Shown here piece by piece: positions 26,182-35,023 of a stretch of 64,000 bases of DNA. The DNA comes from Drouetiella sp036703255. GTDB lineage: Bacteria; Cyanobacteriota; Cyanobacteriia; Elainellales; Elainellaceae. Location: positions 1-64,000 of the forward strand of contig DATNPL010000241.1 in assembly GCA_036703255.1 (NCBI GenBank). Reading direction: 5' to 3'. How positions within the stretch are numbered: position 1 is the stretch's first letter; each line of letters starts with the position of its first letter. The position numbers were made by a program, and so were the translations under genes. The notes beneath the pieces were generated by a model that had not been told where the DNA came from, did not search any database, and worked only from the letters and a program-made list of their open reading frames with translations.

Positions 26182-26562
26182 ATGGTAGTTCAAGTCTTTT
26201 TAACGATCGCAGCTATTTTGGGCGGCACCTCGGTAGCGGCTGGAGCCTTTGCCACACATGCCCTAAAAGAGCAGTTGAACGAACGGGCGATCGAAGTTTT
26301 TGAAACGGGTGCTCGTTATCAGATGTATCATGCCCTAGCGCTGCTGCTGGTGGGGCTGTTGCTAAGTCGTGCAGAGTCGGGGCAGGCGCTGCTGACGTTC
26401 ACAGGGTTTGCCTTTATGGCGGGAGTCGTCGTCTTTTCAGGCAGTCTCTATGCCCTCAGCTTTTCGGGGATTAAATGGCTAGGAGCCATCACGCCTCTGG
26501 GTGGACTGGCTTTTCTTTTGGGCTGGGGCAGCTTGGCGATCGCGGCCTGGAGCTATAAATAA
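26182..26562 (+). CDS. DUF423 (TMEM256-like) small membrane protein
   Basis: This 126-residue protein has four hydrophobic spans and the DUF423 pattern: LTIAAILGGTSVAAGAFATHALK, the VFETGARYQMYHALALLLVG stretch and GAITPLGGLAFLLGWGSL. Function of the family is unknown. The frame is open upstream to 26029, but ATG 26182 (MVVQVFLTIAAILGG) matches the family start. Confidence 0.9.
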   Translation: MVVQVFLTIAAILGGTSVAAGAFATHALKEQLNERAIEVFETGARYQMYHALALLLVGLLLSRAESGQALLTFTGFAFMAGVVVFSGSLYALSFSGIKWLGAITPLGGLAFLLGWGSLAIAAWSYK

Positions 26563-26928
26563 AGGCTGCTCGTTATATCGATCGACTGTTTGATCAAACA
26601 ACCGATATTTCCACTGATTCCAAGCTGCTGATATTACAGAATATTGAGCTGTGGAATCAAGTTATTTATTGCAGAATCCCTGCCATTCCTGAGTTACAGC
26701 CAATTTGTTCTCGACTGTCTCGGGTTTTAGAGATTAAGTGTTTTTGCAACTTGCCCCCAAACGCTAGCCGCTGCTTTTCAATAGAAGAATCCTTGGGAAA
26801 GCACCCAGGCAGCGCGATCGCCCAGAACCTTAGCAATTGTCTCAACCTTAAAGTCAGAGGCAAGCTAATGATCACAGGCTGCTGGATTGTGCTGCATTCA
26901 ATAGTTGAAAGCAAGATTTGTAAAGGCC
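26563..26928. other. Intergenic stretch
   Basis: About 366 bases. Several short frames on both strands show no family signature. One HIP1-like site near 26814. I see nothing further. Confidence 0.4.
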
Positions 26929-27234
26929 ATGATCTTCTATTCTCAGCTAACGCAACTGATTTTGAGCTTCTATCGAGAGGAGCCAGCACCGCTTCAAACG
27001 CTGCAAATCTTGCACACCTGCAAACTCTCGCGCTGGTGGGGAACTTTTCAAATTCACTGTGTCACCCCTGAGAGTGCCGAGGCGGTTGTCAAAGCTATCG
27101 GGTTGCTGAGAGAGCCGATCGCTCAGTTGCGTCTGGCGCAGCAGATTAAGGTGTCGGTCAACGGTCATGTCTTTGCCACTTTTCCCGTTAAGCCTGAAAA
27201 GTCAAAGTCTAAAACTTCAATCCACAAATCCTAA
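26929..27234 (+). CDS. Hypothetical small protein
   Basis: This 101-residue protein begins MIFYSQLTQLILSFYREEPAP and contains WWGTFQIHCVTPESAEAVVKAIGLLREPIAQL and IKVSVNGHVFATFP. No family recognised. aaagg precedes the ATG closely; an in-frame ATG at 26905 gives eight more residues. It ends inside the convergent membrane-protein gene by 18 bases. Probably real, judging by coherent composition, but unproven. Confidence 0.5.
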   Translation: MIFYSQLTQLILSFYREEPAPLQTLQILHTCKLSRWWGTFQIHCVTPESAEAVVKAIGLLREPIAQLRLAQQIKVSVNGHVFATFPVKPEKSKSKTSIHKS

Positions 27235-28080
27235 CGTCAGAACGCTCAGCAGCAACAGGTAAAAGAGGGCGCTGAAAGCTCCACAACCGCTGCCCACTAT
27301 GATCAAAATCTGTGCCAGTCTGCTGCGTGACTGAAAAAGCCGAATTGTGGCTACGCCTATGCCTAAGCCCAAGACAAGAGGCAATATCGATATGATCTCT
27401 GGCCCAGGGGACGTATTGAGATAGCGGGCACCTCCCAAGCCGTACAAAATTCTGCTTAGTCCGATCGTCGCCACTCCCCAAATCAAGAAACTTAGGCTAA
27501 TACCTGCAAATATCTTGATCGGCCAACCCAGATCGAACCTTGCTGAGAGAGCGGTGAGGCTACCCGCAACGATCGCAAGGGTGAACACCATAGTGTTCCA
27601 CTGGGGATCGCTAATCTGCGATAAAAAATTCTGCTGTCGCAACGCTTGGAGATCGGCAAGGCTCAGACCCAGGGAATCTTTAATCACCACATTGGGAACA
27701 TTGCCTGTAGCGAAGTCAAACCAAACTTCGCAAGGGAGGGCTTTCTCAGCAAAGTTGGCTTGGCAGGCAATACCCTGCGTCTCGAAGGCTCTGAACGGTT
27801 TGGCATGGGTGAGCGTCATCGTCAAAGGGCGATCTTGAAGACTCGTAGTGCAGCGATCGATCCAGTTATCTGCCACCTTTTGGGAGGTGCAAACAAAGTC
27901 ATATCCTATGATTCGCAGCGCTAGGCGATCGCTTGGCGACAGCGATAGGCTGGCAATCGGGGCATCGACCCAGGCAGGGGCAACCCGAACCATGAGACTG
28001 CCCAAAGCCAGGAGCAAGATGAGGAAACAGCCGATCGCCATTCTCACCAAAAATTTTGCGGTGCTGTGGGAGAAGCGCAT
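27217..28080 (-). CDS. Five-span membrane protein, unknown
   Basis: This 287-residue protein has a first span at about 12-34, an extracytoplasmic region of about 130 residues with three cysteines (FVCTSQK, DRCTTSLQD, QGIACQANFAEKALPCEVW) that could form disulfides, then four spans between about 163 and 285. No family recognised. Start ATG 28080. The downstream end overlaps the convergent gene ending at 27234. Confidence 0.65.
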   Translation of the reverse strand: MRFSHSTAKFLVRMAIGCFLILLLALGSLMVRVAPAWVDAPIASLSLSPSDRLALRIIGYDFVCTSQKVADNWIDRCTTSLQDRPLTMTLTHAKPFRAFETQGIACQANFAEKALPCEVWFDFATGNVPNVVIKDSLGLSLADLQALRQQNFLSQISDPQWNTMVFTLAIVAGSLTALSARFDLGWPIKIFAGISLSFLIWGVATIGLSRILYGLGGARYLNTSPGPEIISILPLVLGLGIGVATIRLFQSRSRLAQILIIVGSGCGAFSALFYLLLLSVLTLGFVD

Positions 28081-28159
28081 AGGAATTTTCCAGCGATCGG
28101 CGGTTCGATCGACTCGGAGGCGATTCGCTAAGTTCCGGTTTCTAGAATAGCTTAATCAA

Positions 28160-28203
28160 GGGATGATTTTGGGTGAACGCTTCGCATCCACAAAAATCAT
28201 CCC
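28160..28203. terminator. Hairpin gggatgatttt / aaaatcatccc
   Basis: Arms 28160-28170 and 28193-28203 are perfect 11-bp complements with further partial pairing inside. It lies downstream of the small minus-strand genes ending at 28211 and 28280, and reading on that strand the right arm is followed by an A/T-rich tail, so it can act as their terminator. Confidence 0.55.
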
Positions 28204-28210
28204 CTCCCCT

Positions 28211-28264
28211 CTAGCTGACTAACACAACTCCTGCAATATAGGCGATCGCGTAGGCCAGCATCAC
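28211..28264 (-). CDS. Candidate tiny membrane peptide, possibly interrupted by a T-run indel
   Basis: From GTG 28264 the frame encodes the 17-residue hydrophobic peptide (V)MLAYAIAYIAGVVLVS; agga sits nine bases upstream. Another ATG at 28287, overlapping the stop of the preceding gene as ATGGCTAA, encodes MAKQDFLE and stops; one extra T in the T6 run (28268-28273) would join both into a 25-residue MAKQDFFGVMLAYAIAYIAG protein with a VVLVS end and one membrane span. Seen directly; whether either form is made is unknown. Confidence 0.3.
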   Translation of the reverse strand: MMLAYAIAYIAGVVLVS

Positions 28265-28279
28265 TCCAAAAAATCCTGC

Positions 28280-28519
28280 TTAGCCATTCGTCGGGCGATA
28301 GTGGGTGCTGATCGCCATTACCTTTTGCGGGTCAGGGGTGGGCAGCAATGGACTCCAAGTGTCGATCGTCCGAAAACCTCGCACATGCGATTCATGAATG
28401 GTTGCTCTCACCGCATCGCGGGAGGCAAAAATAATCACGCGAATCACCTCTCGCTCTGGGTTGGGTTCATCCCCCGGTTGCAATGCGGGATGGTTGAAGA
28501 AATTGAATTCTCCGGTCAT
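28280..28519 (-). CDS. Conserved-looking small protein, unknown
   Basis: This 79-residue soluble protein begins MTGEFNFFNHPALQPGDEPNPEREVIRVIIFA and continues SRDAVRATIHESHVRGFRTIDTWSPLLPTPDP. The alternating pattern suggests a small alpha/beta fold. The ATG is preceded by aaggagaatagacc, a strong ribosome-binding site. The stop overlaps a short frame downstream (ATG 28287). Confidence 0.6.
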   Translation of the reverse strand: MTGEFNFFNHPALQPGDEPNPEREVIRVIIFASRDAVRATIHESHVRGFRTIDTWSPLLPTPDPQKVMAISTHYRPTNG

Positions 28520-29217
28520 GGTCTATTCTCCTTGTTGTTTTGGTTGGGTTCACTTGTTGAGTTCTCACTTGCGGTAAACACAAGCTGAGAAGGAACCCCA
28601 AAAACATGGCTACTCACGATCGATTGAACAAGTAGCGCCAAGGAGTGTAGCTAGAAAGCTAAACTAACTGAAGCCCTACGGACTGGGACTCTCGGTCTGT
28701 AAGGTTAGGGGTATGTCGTAGGGGCAAACTACTTCATACCTCGCCAGAGATTTTTGGGTGAATTAAGGCTGCTGGCGCAGAATACGAAAAGCAACCTTAG
28801 CGGATAAGAATAGATGGAGAAGGGGGCGATCGTCAAGCTCTTTCTTGCACAAGTTCATCTGTATTTTGGGATGTGGGAGTTGGGAGTTGGGGGGCGATCG
28901 GGCAGCTTTTGCGGAGAACTATAACTTTTTTGCTGTGACTGAATCTGAAAATATGCAGAATAATTCTGCATATCTACCTAAATCGGCATACTATATGGAA
29001 AGATCTGCCTATCTACCCAAAACAGGGTGTTATACAGAAAATTTCGATATATCTGCCCTCTCTGGGGTGTTGTGCGGAAACTGTTAGCTTAATACGTTGT
29101 TAGCTGGCTTAGGCTATCGGTGAGAGCGTGTACTTCGAGGCTATTGGCATAGTGTGTTACGCTCTCAGGGTTAATTTATTATGCTAAATATCTTGGTTGT
29201 AGCAGTTAAATCACATC
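28520..29217. other. Left flank of the methyltransferase island
   Basis: About 700 bases. Contains a perfect palindrome atatgcagaa-taa-ttctgcatat (28951-28973), imperfect 39-bp repeats starting at 28965 and 29004, and the inverted repeat TGAGAGCGT (29121-29129) / ACGCTCTCA (29159-29167) about 50 bases before the methyltransferase start. An 80-codon frame (28845-29087) follows the repeats but has no family signature. The last HIP1-like site before the island is near 28903. Confidence 0.5.
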
Positions 29218-30495
29218 ATGCAGCTTTCTCTGTTCACTGATCCCATTAGTTCATCTCTTGCGCCAACAAATCTTACAAGCTCGCGTTATCCTATTCATAG
29301 ATGGGCAAATTTCATAGCTGGATATTCACCAGAGTTTGTCTCTCAATGTATCCGAGAAGCTTGTTTATCTTCAGGAGATACGGTTTTAGATCCGTTTGGC
29401 GGTTTAGGAACCACTCCAGTTCAAAGCTTGCTCGATGGCTTTAGCTGTATTGCCTGTGAAGCTAATCCTTATTTTGCCGATCTTGCAACAGCTAAATGTC
29501 AGGCTGCACTTGGCAATGTGGAGCCTGATGAAATTTTCTCCATATTACATCGCCTCGCACCATATGAAGGAGATTTGGCAAGTATTTATTCAGTTGACGC
29601 ATTAAAATTTCTTCAGAAGTTAATTCCAGAAGTCCAACTTAGAATTCTTGTAAATGCAAGACTAAAAGAGGTAGAAGTCACTCCAAAGAATAAGCTGTTT
29701 TACAGATTAGTAGTTTCCATTATCCTTGAACTAACCAGCAAGTCTCAAACTGACGGTATCTACAAAGCACCCACAACAAAGAAAAAATCAAGTTCATTTC
29801 GAGATGCTTTGTTACGTATACAGTCACAAGTAATGGAAGATTTTTACCTGATAGTTAATAAGCAGAATATTCAATGTGATTTCATTAAAGGAACAGCTAA
29901 TCTTCTTGCTGAAAAACCTTCTTCTATAGCGTCGTTGTGCGTTACCTCTCCACCATATCTTAATAATTTCGACTATGCCGAGATGAGTCGAATGGAGTTA
30001 TATTTTTGGGGGTATGCTGGATCTTGGAGAGAGGTCACGAATGCGGTGAGAAGTATACTTATTCCAAATACAACGACTATTCCAATAGAAATCAAGAAAA
30101 ATCATGAGCTATACGCAGATCAGTTAAGCCTTGAATTTATACAGTGTTTAAGGCCACTTGTTAATGAGTTGAAAATTCGTAGAACTCAAAGGGCAGGAAA
30201 GAAAGAGTACTATTCCCTCATCTTTCCATATTTTGCTGGGATTAAAAAAGTATTTACTGAATGCTTCAGATTACTTCAGTCTAATGCTGACATTCATGTG
30301 ATTATTGGTGACGCTTATCTCTATGGAGTACATATTCCGACAGGTCAACTCACTTTAGCCTTATTACAAGAAATAGGGTTTGAGAAAATGGAAACAAAGC
30401 TGTTGAGAACTAGAGGAAGTCGTTGGATTTTATCAAAACGCGAAGGTGCTGGTACGCCAATTGGAGAGTACTGGATCTATGGAAGAAGACCTTGA
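29218..30495 (+). CDS. DNA methyltransferase, TSPPY (probably N4-cytosine) type
   Basis: This 425-residue protein has the SAM-binding motif LDPFGGLGTTPVQSLL (about 57-72), an acidic EANPYF after the next strand, and the catalytic TSPPYLNNFDYAEM (243-256). SPPY is usual in N4-cytosine methyltransferases, so m4C is likely but m6A is possible. A ~170-residue region rich in Lys separates the motifs and may include target recognition. The sequence is AT-rich and without HIP1 octamers, unlike its surroundings, indicating acquisition. Its last 17 bases overlap the next gene, pointing to translational coupling and a restriction-modification pair. Start ATG 29218 has no clear ribosome-binding site. 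Confidence 0.88.
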   Translation: MQLSLFTDPISSSLAPTNLTSSRYPIHRWANFIAGYSPEFVSQCIREACLSSGDTVLDPFGGLGTTPVQSLLDGFSCIACEANPYFADLATAKCQAALGNVEPDEIFSILHRLAPYEGDLASIYSVDALKFLQKLIPEVQLRILVNARLKEVEVTPKNKLFYRLVVSIILELTSKSQTDGIYKAPTTKKKSSSFRDALLRIQSQVMEDFYLIVNKQNIQCDFIKGTANLLAEKPSSIASLCVTSPPYLNNFDYAEMSRMELYFWGYAGSWREVTNAVRSILIPNTTTIPIEIKKNHELYADQLSLEFIQCLRPLVNELKIRRTQRAGKKEYYSLIFPYFAGIKKVFTECFRLLQSNADIHVIIGDAYLYGVHIPTGQLTLALLQEIGFEKMETKLLRTRGSRWILSKREGAGTPIGEYWIYGRRP

Positions 30496-31555
30496 GTTTT
30501 CTGAAAATAGCGAGGCTGTTGCTATGGAGCTTACCACCCTTTACAAGGTAGCTGCTGATGCTATGGAAGATTATATTGAAATTTATCTCGCTCTTGGCAA
30601 ACAGTCTAATGGATTTTCAAATATTCAGAATCTCGATTTAACTTCTCGTAACAGCCGTTTGGTAGTTATACATGGGCTTTCACTAGAGTTGGATCCAGAT
30701 ACTTCAACCCCAGAAGAAATTAAATATGAAGCTGAACGAATGCTAGCGATAGCTCTCGATACAGAGTCAGCAATTACAGCAGGAGTATATGAAAGGATGC
30801 GTCTCTTTGCAGGCTCTTTAGTGGATAAGCTGTTTGAAGAGACGGATGAATTTCGTTCATTATCATCAGATTATCTGTCAACCAATCCAGGATTATTGCC
30901 GTTTTTCCAGCAGTTGGCAGGGCTTAGAAGCAAATCAGAGTTGAAGCGAGAAGTAGGTAATGCTTCTGACAATAATATTTCTAAGGCGGTTGCGGAGAGA
31001 ATAGTAGAGCGCATTATACGTAACTTGAGAACTCGCACTTTTTCAAAAGAGAGACTTTTACAAGCTGTTGAGCCTACTTTAGAAGGAATAGTTAGGGATC
31101 TCGTAGGAAAAGTTTTATTGGAAAATATAGTTGCTGACGCGCTATCTGATTTACAAGTTCCTTTCATGCGTGAATCAGAGTATGCAAGCCTTAGAGGGGT
31201 GATTTATGATTTCCGTGCTGACTTTGTAATACCAGATGCACAAAATCCAGTTGCTTTTATTGAAGTGCGAAAAAGCTCTACACGACACGCATCGCTATAC
31301 GCCAAGGATAAAATGTTTTCGGCAATTAATTGGAAGGGAAGGAATCAAAGGCTTCTGGGTATTCTGGTAGTGGAAGGACCTTGGACAAGAGAAACTCTTC
31401 GCGTCATGGCAAATATTTTTGATTACGTTACACCTTTAACCCGTGTTTCTCAAGTTGCGGAAGCTATCAGAGCATACCTAGATGGGGATAGAACGAAGCT
31501 GAAGTGGTTAGTGAATTTCAGTATTGAAGAAGCAAACCATGATAACGCCACCTAA
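30479..31555 (+). CDS. Unrecognised protein, candidate restriction endonuclease
   Basis: This 358-residue protein (from ATG 30479, MEEDLEFSENSEAVAMELTT) is mostly helical for 220 residues, then has YDFRADFVIPDAQNPVAFIE with VRKSSTR following (about 243-269). The order D-x(13)-E-x-R-K after a hydrophobic strand resembles a PD-(D/E)XK nuclease site, with Arg where Lys is usual or the Lys one place later. A later strand LLGILVVEG fits the same fold. Overlap with the methyltransferase gene supports a type II restriction role; this is inference. ATG 30524 is an alternative start. Confidence 0.6.
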   Translation: MEEDLEFSENSEAVAMELTTLYKVAADAMEDYIEIYLALGKQSNGFSNIQNLDLTSRNSRLVVIHGLSLELDPDTSTPEEIKYEAERMLAIALDTESAITAGVYERMRLFAGSLVDKLFEETDEFRSLSSDYLSTNPGLLPFFQQLAGLRSKSELKREVGNASDNNISKAVAERIVERIIRNLRTRTFSKERLLQAVEPTLEGIVRDLVGKVLLENIVADALSDLQVPFMRESEYASLRGVIYDFRADFVIPDAQNPVAFIEVRKSSTRHASLYAKDKMFSAINWKGRNQRLLGILVVEGPWTRETLRVMANIFDYVTPLTRVSQVAEAIRAYLDGDRTKLKWLVNFSIEEANHDNAT

Positions 31556-31632
31556 CATAGTTCATGCAACCAACCACTGACAAATTATCGATTAGAATTT
31601 GATGCTATCTGCGGCGGTTGATGGGTAACGTT

Positions 31633-31687
31633 ATGCAATTCAGTCCTCGATAGTCAACATTCTGTTCTACCGAGGACTGAATTGCAT
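31633..31687. terminator. 17-bp inverted repeat closing the methyltransferase island
   Basis: atgcaattcagtcctcg (31633-31649) is perfectly complementary to 31671-31687, loop 21 bases, about 80 bases after the candidate endonuclease stop. It may terminate the operon or mark the island's right edge. The first HIP1-like site after the island is near 31907. Confidence 0.6.
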
Positions 31688-31826
31688 TCATTCACTAGCT
31701 CTGTCTACACCCTCTTGCAAGCACTATATGTAATCACGAAACTCTGCAATCGGTTGACTCAGCCAAAATCTGCAATTTTGCCGTCTCTGCTGCCGTGCAA
31801 GTGCTTCAATAAGTGGCGCTGACCAT

Positions 31827-32873
31827 CTACGGGTAGATTAGAATCTTTAGCGTTTCTGGTGTAGGTGAAACGGCTTGTTCGACAGCCGCCGCCAGATCTT
31901 TGAGGGCATAGCGATCGCTCACCAGAGCATCGACATCAATTTTTTTCTGAAAGACAATATCAGCCGCCAGAGATTGCACTTTATAAGATGAGCTGTAGCT
32001 GCCCATCAAATCAATTTCTCGTCGATACAACACATTGGGATTGAGAGGAATTTCCACCTCATCCGGAAATTCTGCAAAGAAAAGAATCTTGCCGCCCTTG
32101 CGGGTGCAGTTCAGCGCTTGAAAGAAAGCCTTGTCGCTAGGAACAGCTAGAAGGCTCGTATCCACACCCATGCCTTTGGTCATCGCCTCAACTTTTTGAA
32201 CCAGCTCTGGATCGCGGGCATCAAAAGCAGCATCGGCTCCAATACTGAGCGCTTTTTCAATGCGGCTAGGAATCAAATCAGTGGCGATCGCCCTGGCTCC
32301 AAAGTATTTCACCAGCATGATAAACATTAGGCCGATCGGCCCTGCGCCAGTAACCAACACCGTTTGGCCAGGTGAAATTTGAGCTTTTTTAACCGCCTTG
32401 AGGCAGCAGTTGGTCGGCTCTACAAAGCTGGCTTGCTCAAAGGTAATGCCGTCCGGAATCGGGATCAGGCCACCATTGCGAACAATATGCCCCGGCACCT
32501 TCACATAGTCAGCAAATCCACCGCCGCTAGGGGCAAACCCGGCTGTCGTCGTCACATTTTTATAGACATCGCACATAGAGTAGTTTTCGTGCAGACAGTA
32601 GTCGCAATGCATACAGGGAATGTGATGCATCACAACAACCCGCTGTCCCACCTGCCACTTCTGCACATCTGCTCCAATTGCGGCGATCGTTCCTGCGGTT
32701 TCATGTCCAAAAATTCGCGGCGGTTCATACAGCGGATAGCGAATTTTTTTAATATCTGACTGGCACAATCCCACGACCTGCACCTGCACTAACACTTCAT
32801 CAGCGGCTAGCTCCGGCACCGGAATTTCTTCGTAGCTAAGCTGATTCACGCCTCTAAATACCTGTGCTTTCAT
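31827..32873 (-). CDS. Zinc-dependent medium-chain dehydrogenase
   Basis: This 348-residue NAD(P)-dependent alcohol/polyol dehydrogenase has the catalytic zinc ligands C38 region (VGLCQSDIKK) and FGHETAG, the structural zinc cluster CMHCDYCLHENYSMC (about 94-108), and the Rossmann motif LVTGAGPIGLMF. It resembles threonine or sorbitol dehydrogenases, but substrate cannot be assigned. Start ATG 32873 follows gagaaccagg. It is divergent from the RTX gene. Confidence 0.9.
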   Translation of the reverse strand: MKAQVFRGVNQLSYEEIPVPELAADEVLVQVQVVGLCQSDIKKIRYPLYEPPRIFGHETAGTIAAIGADVQKWQVGQRVVVMHHIPCMHCDYCLHENYSMCDVYKNVTTTAGFAPSGGGFADYVKVPGHIVRNGGLIPIPDGITFEQASFVEPTNCCLKAVKKAQISPGQTVLVTGAGPIGLMFIMLVKYFGARAIATDLIPSRIEKALSIGADAAFDARDPELVQKVEAMTKGMGVDTSLLAVPSDKAFFQALNCTRKGGKILFFAEFPDEVEIPLNPNVLYRREIDLMGSYSSSYKVQSLAADIVFQKKIDVDALVSDRYALKDLAAAVEQAVSPTPETLKILIYP

Positions 32874-33152
32874 CCTGGTTCTCCGCTTTGGGCATCCACC
32901 GTATCATCCCTCAAAATTATCTTTCAGAATCACCAGATCAGATTACATTTCAGAATTATTCTCTCGGAATTGTCACGGGCGATCGCCATCCGTAAAACCC
33001 CTGAAGCTTCTAGGGTGCTACGGCCAATGAATAGGGTTAAATCCCGTAGCATCATCGGGGATGTAACAAATGCAACATGTTTAGTATGGGTTCAATAATG
33101 TTACGCGTTTAACACATCTCCTGTTCCCACGCTCATCTCCAAGGCATCCCCC

Positions 33153-34952
33153 ATGACAGCTCAAACAGATTTTACGCCTCCTACCGCCACCTTCAGCCCT
33201 GCTGATGAAGCGCTAGATGTGGAGGTGAGCAGCAACTTAGTCCTAACCTTTGACGAGCCAGTGCAGAAAGGCACAGGCAAAATCAAGCTCACTGGCGGTG
33301 CGGCACCTATCGACATTCTGGTCACTTCTGATGCCGTCACGATCAGCGGAGATGGTCTGACTGTCACCGTCAATCCAACCAACGATTTTGCTTTCAGCAA
33401 AGGCTACACGATTTTCGTAGACTATGGAGCCTTTCAAGATTTAGCAGGCAATAGCTACGATGGCACTGAAACTTGGAATTTCACGACCGCAGCGTTCGTA
33501 GCCGTTGATAACACGCCACCCACCGTTGCAGCTTTTACCCCCACAAATTCTGCTAAAGATGTTTTAGTAGGCAGTAATCTAACTCTGGTTTTTAGCGAAG
33601 CGGTTCAAAAAGGGAGTGGCAACATCACCCTGACAACGGAGGGTGAGGAGCCGATCGTCATCGCAGTCGGCTCTAGCCTGATCACGCTGGGCAGCAATGG
33701 CTCCACGGCCGTTATTGATCCTGCAATTGATCTTCTCCCTGGAAAGATTTACACCGTCAGTATTGATGCAGGTGCATTCCAGGATACGGCCAACAATCCC
33801 TACAGCGGCACGACCAGCTGGAGTTTTACAACCAAGGGAGAACCCACAAATCCGCCTCCAGATACCACCGCACCCACCGCGACCTTTAGCCCTGCCGATG
33901 AGTCTGAAGCGATCGAGGTAGGTGCAAATCTAGTGCTAACCTTCGATGAAGTCGTGCAGAAGGGCGCGACCGGGACGATCGCCATCAACAAGACGGGCAC
34001 CAACGATTTGCAGCTGATCAACTTAACCTCTTCAGAAGTGACGATCGCAGCCGATGGCAAAACCGTTACCATCAACCCCATCGATGACTTGGCACCAGGG
34101 ACAAGCTACACCATCGGCATTTCTCAAGGAGCATTCCAAGACGCTGCGGGAAATGCCTTCGCCGGGATCACCAGCGCTACAGCCTGGAATTTTACGACTA
34201 AAGCCGCGATCGTTACTCCACCTGCTGATCCAACACCTCCAACACCGCCGACAACGCCGACTCCCGACCCAACGCCCCCCACACCCTCTCCTGACACAAC
34301 TCCTATTCCTAGCCCATCTAATGCGTTTGGAGAGGCATTTGGTCAATTTCCGAGCGCAGGCAAACCCAACTCCGATAAACCGGGCGATCGTAAGAACGGC
34401 AGCCAGAAATCAGATAGGTTATTCGGCTCCAAAGGCAATAATGTCATCCGCAGCCTCAAAGGTCGTGATGTTCTTAAGGGTGGAGACGGCAACGATGACC
34501 TGGATGGCGGTAAGGGAAATGACAAACTTTTTGGGGGTGACGGTAACGACAATTTGAAAGGAGGTCTGGGCAACGACTTCCTCGCGGGTGGTAAGGGGAA
34601 TGATGTTTTGGTCGGCGGATTAGGCCAAGACACGCTGATCACAGGCAGTGGCAATGACGTGATTGTATGTTCTAATTCCAACGTATCGAGAGCAGACATT
34701 GTCATAGGTTTTGACACCGCACTAGATTTGATCGATCTACGCGGCATCTTCAAGCTTGCCTCCCATCAAAGCGAAGGATTGAGCGATCTGGAGAAATTTA
34801 AGAAGTTTGTGCAGCTTGAGAAAGTCTCATCGGGCACGGCCATCAAAGTTGACAGCGACGGCAATGGTGCAGGTACAAACTTCGCGACACAGTTTGTACT
34901 ACAGGGTGTACAGGTAGACAGCCTCTCGGCTAGCAATTTCATCCTCAGGTAG
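33153..34952 (+). CDS. Secreted protein with three Ig-like (Big_5) domains and RTX repeats
   Basis: This 599-residue protein has three repeats of an SbsA/Big_5 Ig-like domain (about 9-110, 118-225, 238-350; each with TFSPAD or AAFTPTN, LVLTFDE or LTLVFSE, VQKG and WNFTT), a Pro/Thr linker (about 355-395), and calcium-binding RTX nonapeptides (about 430-515, such as GGDGNDDLDGGKGNDKL). No Sec signal, so type I secretion through the C-terminal region is expected. The role is likely surface or extracellular adhesion. No T1SS transporter lies nearby. Confidence 0.9.
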   Translation: MTAQTDFTPPTATFSPADEALDVEVSSNLVLTFDEPVQKGTGKIKLTGGAAPIDILVTSDAVTISGDGLTVTVNPTNDFAFSKGYTIFVDYGAFQDLAGNSYDGTETWNFTTAAFVAVDNTPPTVAAFTPTNSAKDVLVGSNLTLVFSEAVQKGSGNITLTTEGEEPIVIAVGSSLITLGSNGSTAVIDPAIDLLPGKIYTVSIDAGAFQDTANNPYSGTTSWSFTTKGEPTNPPPDTTAPTATFSPADESEAIEVGANLVLTFDEVVQKGATGTIAINKTGTNDLQLINLTSSEVTIAADGKTVTINPIDDLAPGTSYTIGISQGAFQDAAGNAFAGITSATAWNFTTKAAIVTPPADPTPPTPPTTPTPDPTPPTPSPDTTPIPSPSNAFGEAFGQFPSAGKPNSDKPGDRKNGSQKSDRLFGSKGNNVIRSLKGRDVLKGGDGNDDLDGGKGNDKLFGGDGNDNLKGGLGNDFLAGGKGNDVLVGGLGQDTLITGSGNDVIVCSNSNVSRADIVIGFDTALDLIDLRGIFKLASHQSEGLSDLEKFKKFVQLEKVSSGTAIKVDSDGNGAGTNFATQFVLQGVQVDSLSASNFILR

Positions 34953-34980
34953 CCGCCGTAACCTGGATGCTTGTTTGAAG

Positions 34981-35023
34981 GCGCGAATCCGTTGTGTGGC
35001 AGAGCCACACAACGGATTCGCGC
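34981..35023. repeat. Perfect palindrome, 20-bp arms, 3-base loop
   Basis: gcgcgaatccgttgtgtggc (34981-35000) and its exact complement (35004-35023) around aga. It lies 28 bases after the RTX gene stop and before purC. No T-run follows, so it is not a classical terminator, though it could block or protect the RTX mRNA end. Confidence 0.85.

Noticed and set aside
26666..27071. Overlapping frames before the 101-residue gene
   Set aside because: Mutually overlapping on both strands, with no conserved composition.
28845..29087. 80-codon frame with SAYLPK repeats
   Set aside because: The pattern derives from short DNA repeats and no folded domain or initiation signal is seen; listed as repeats instead.
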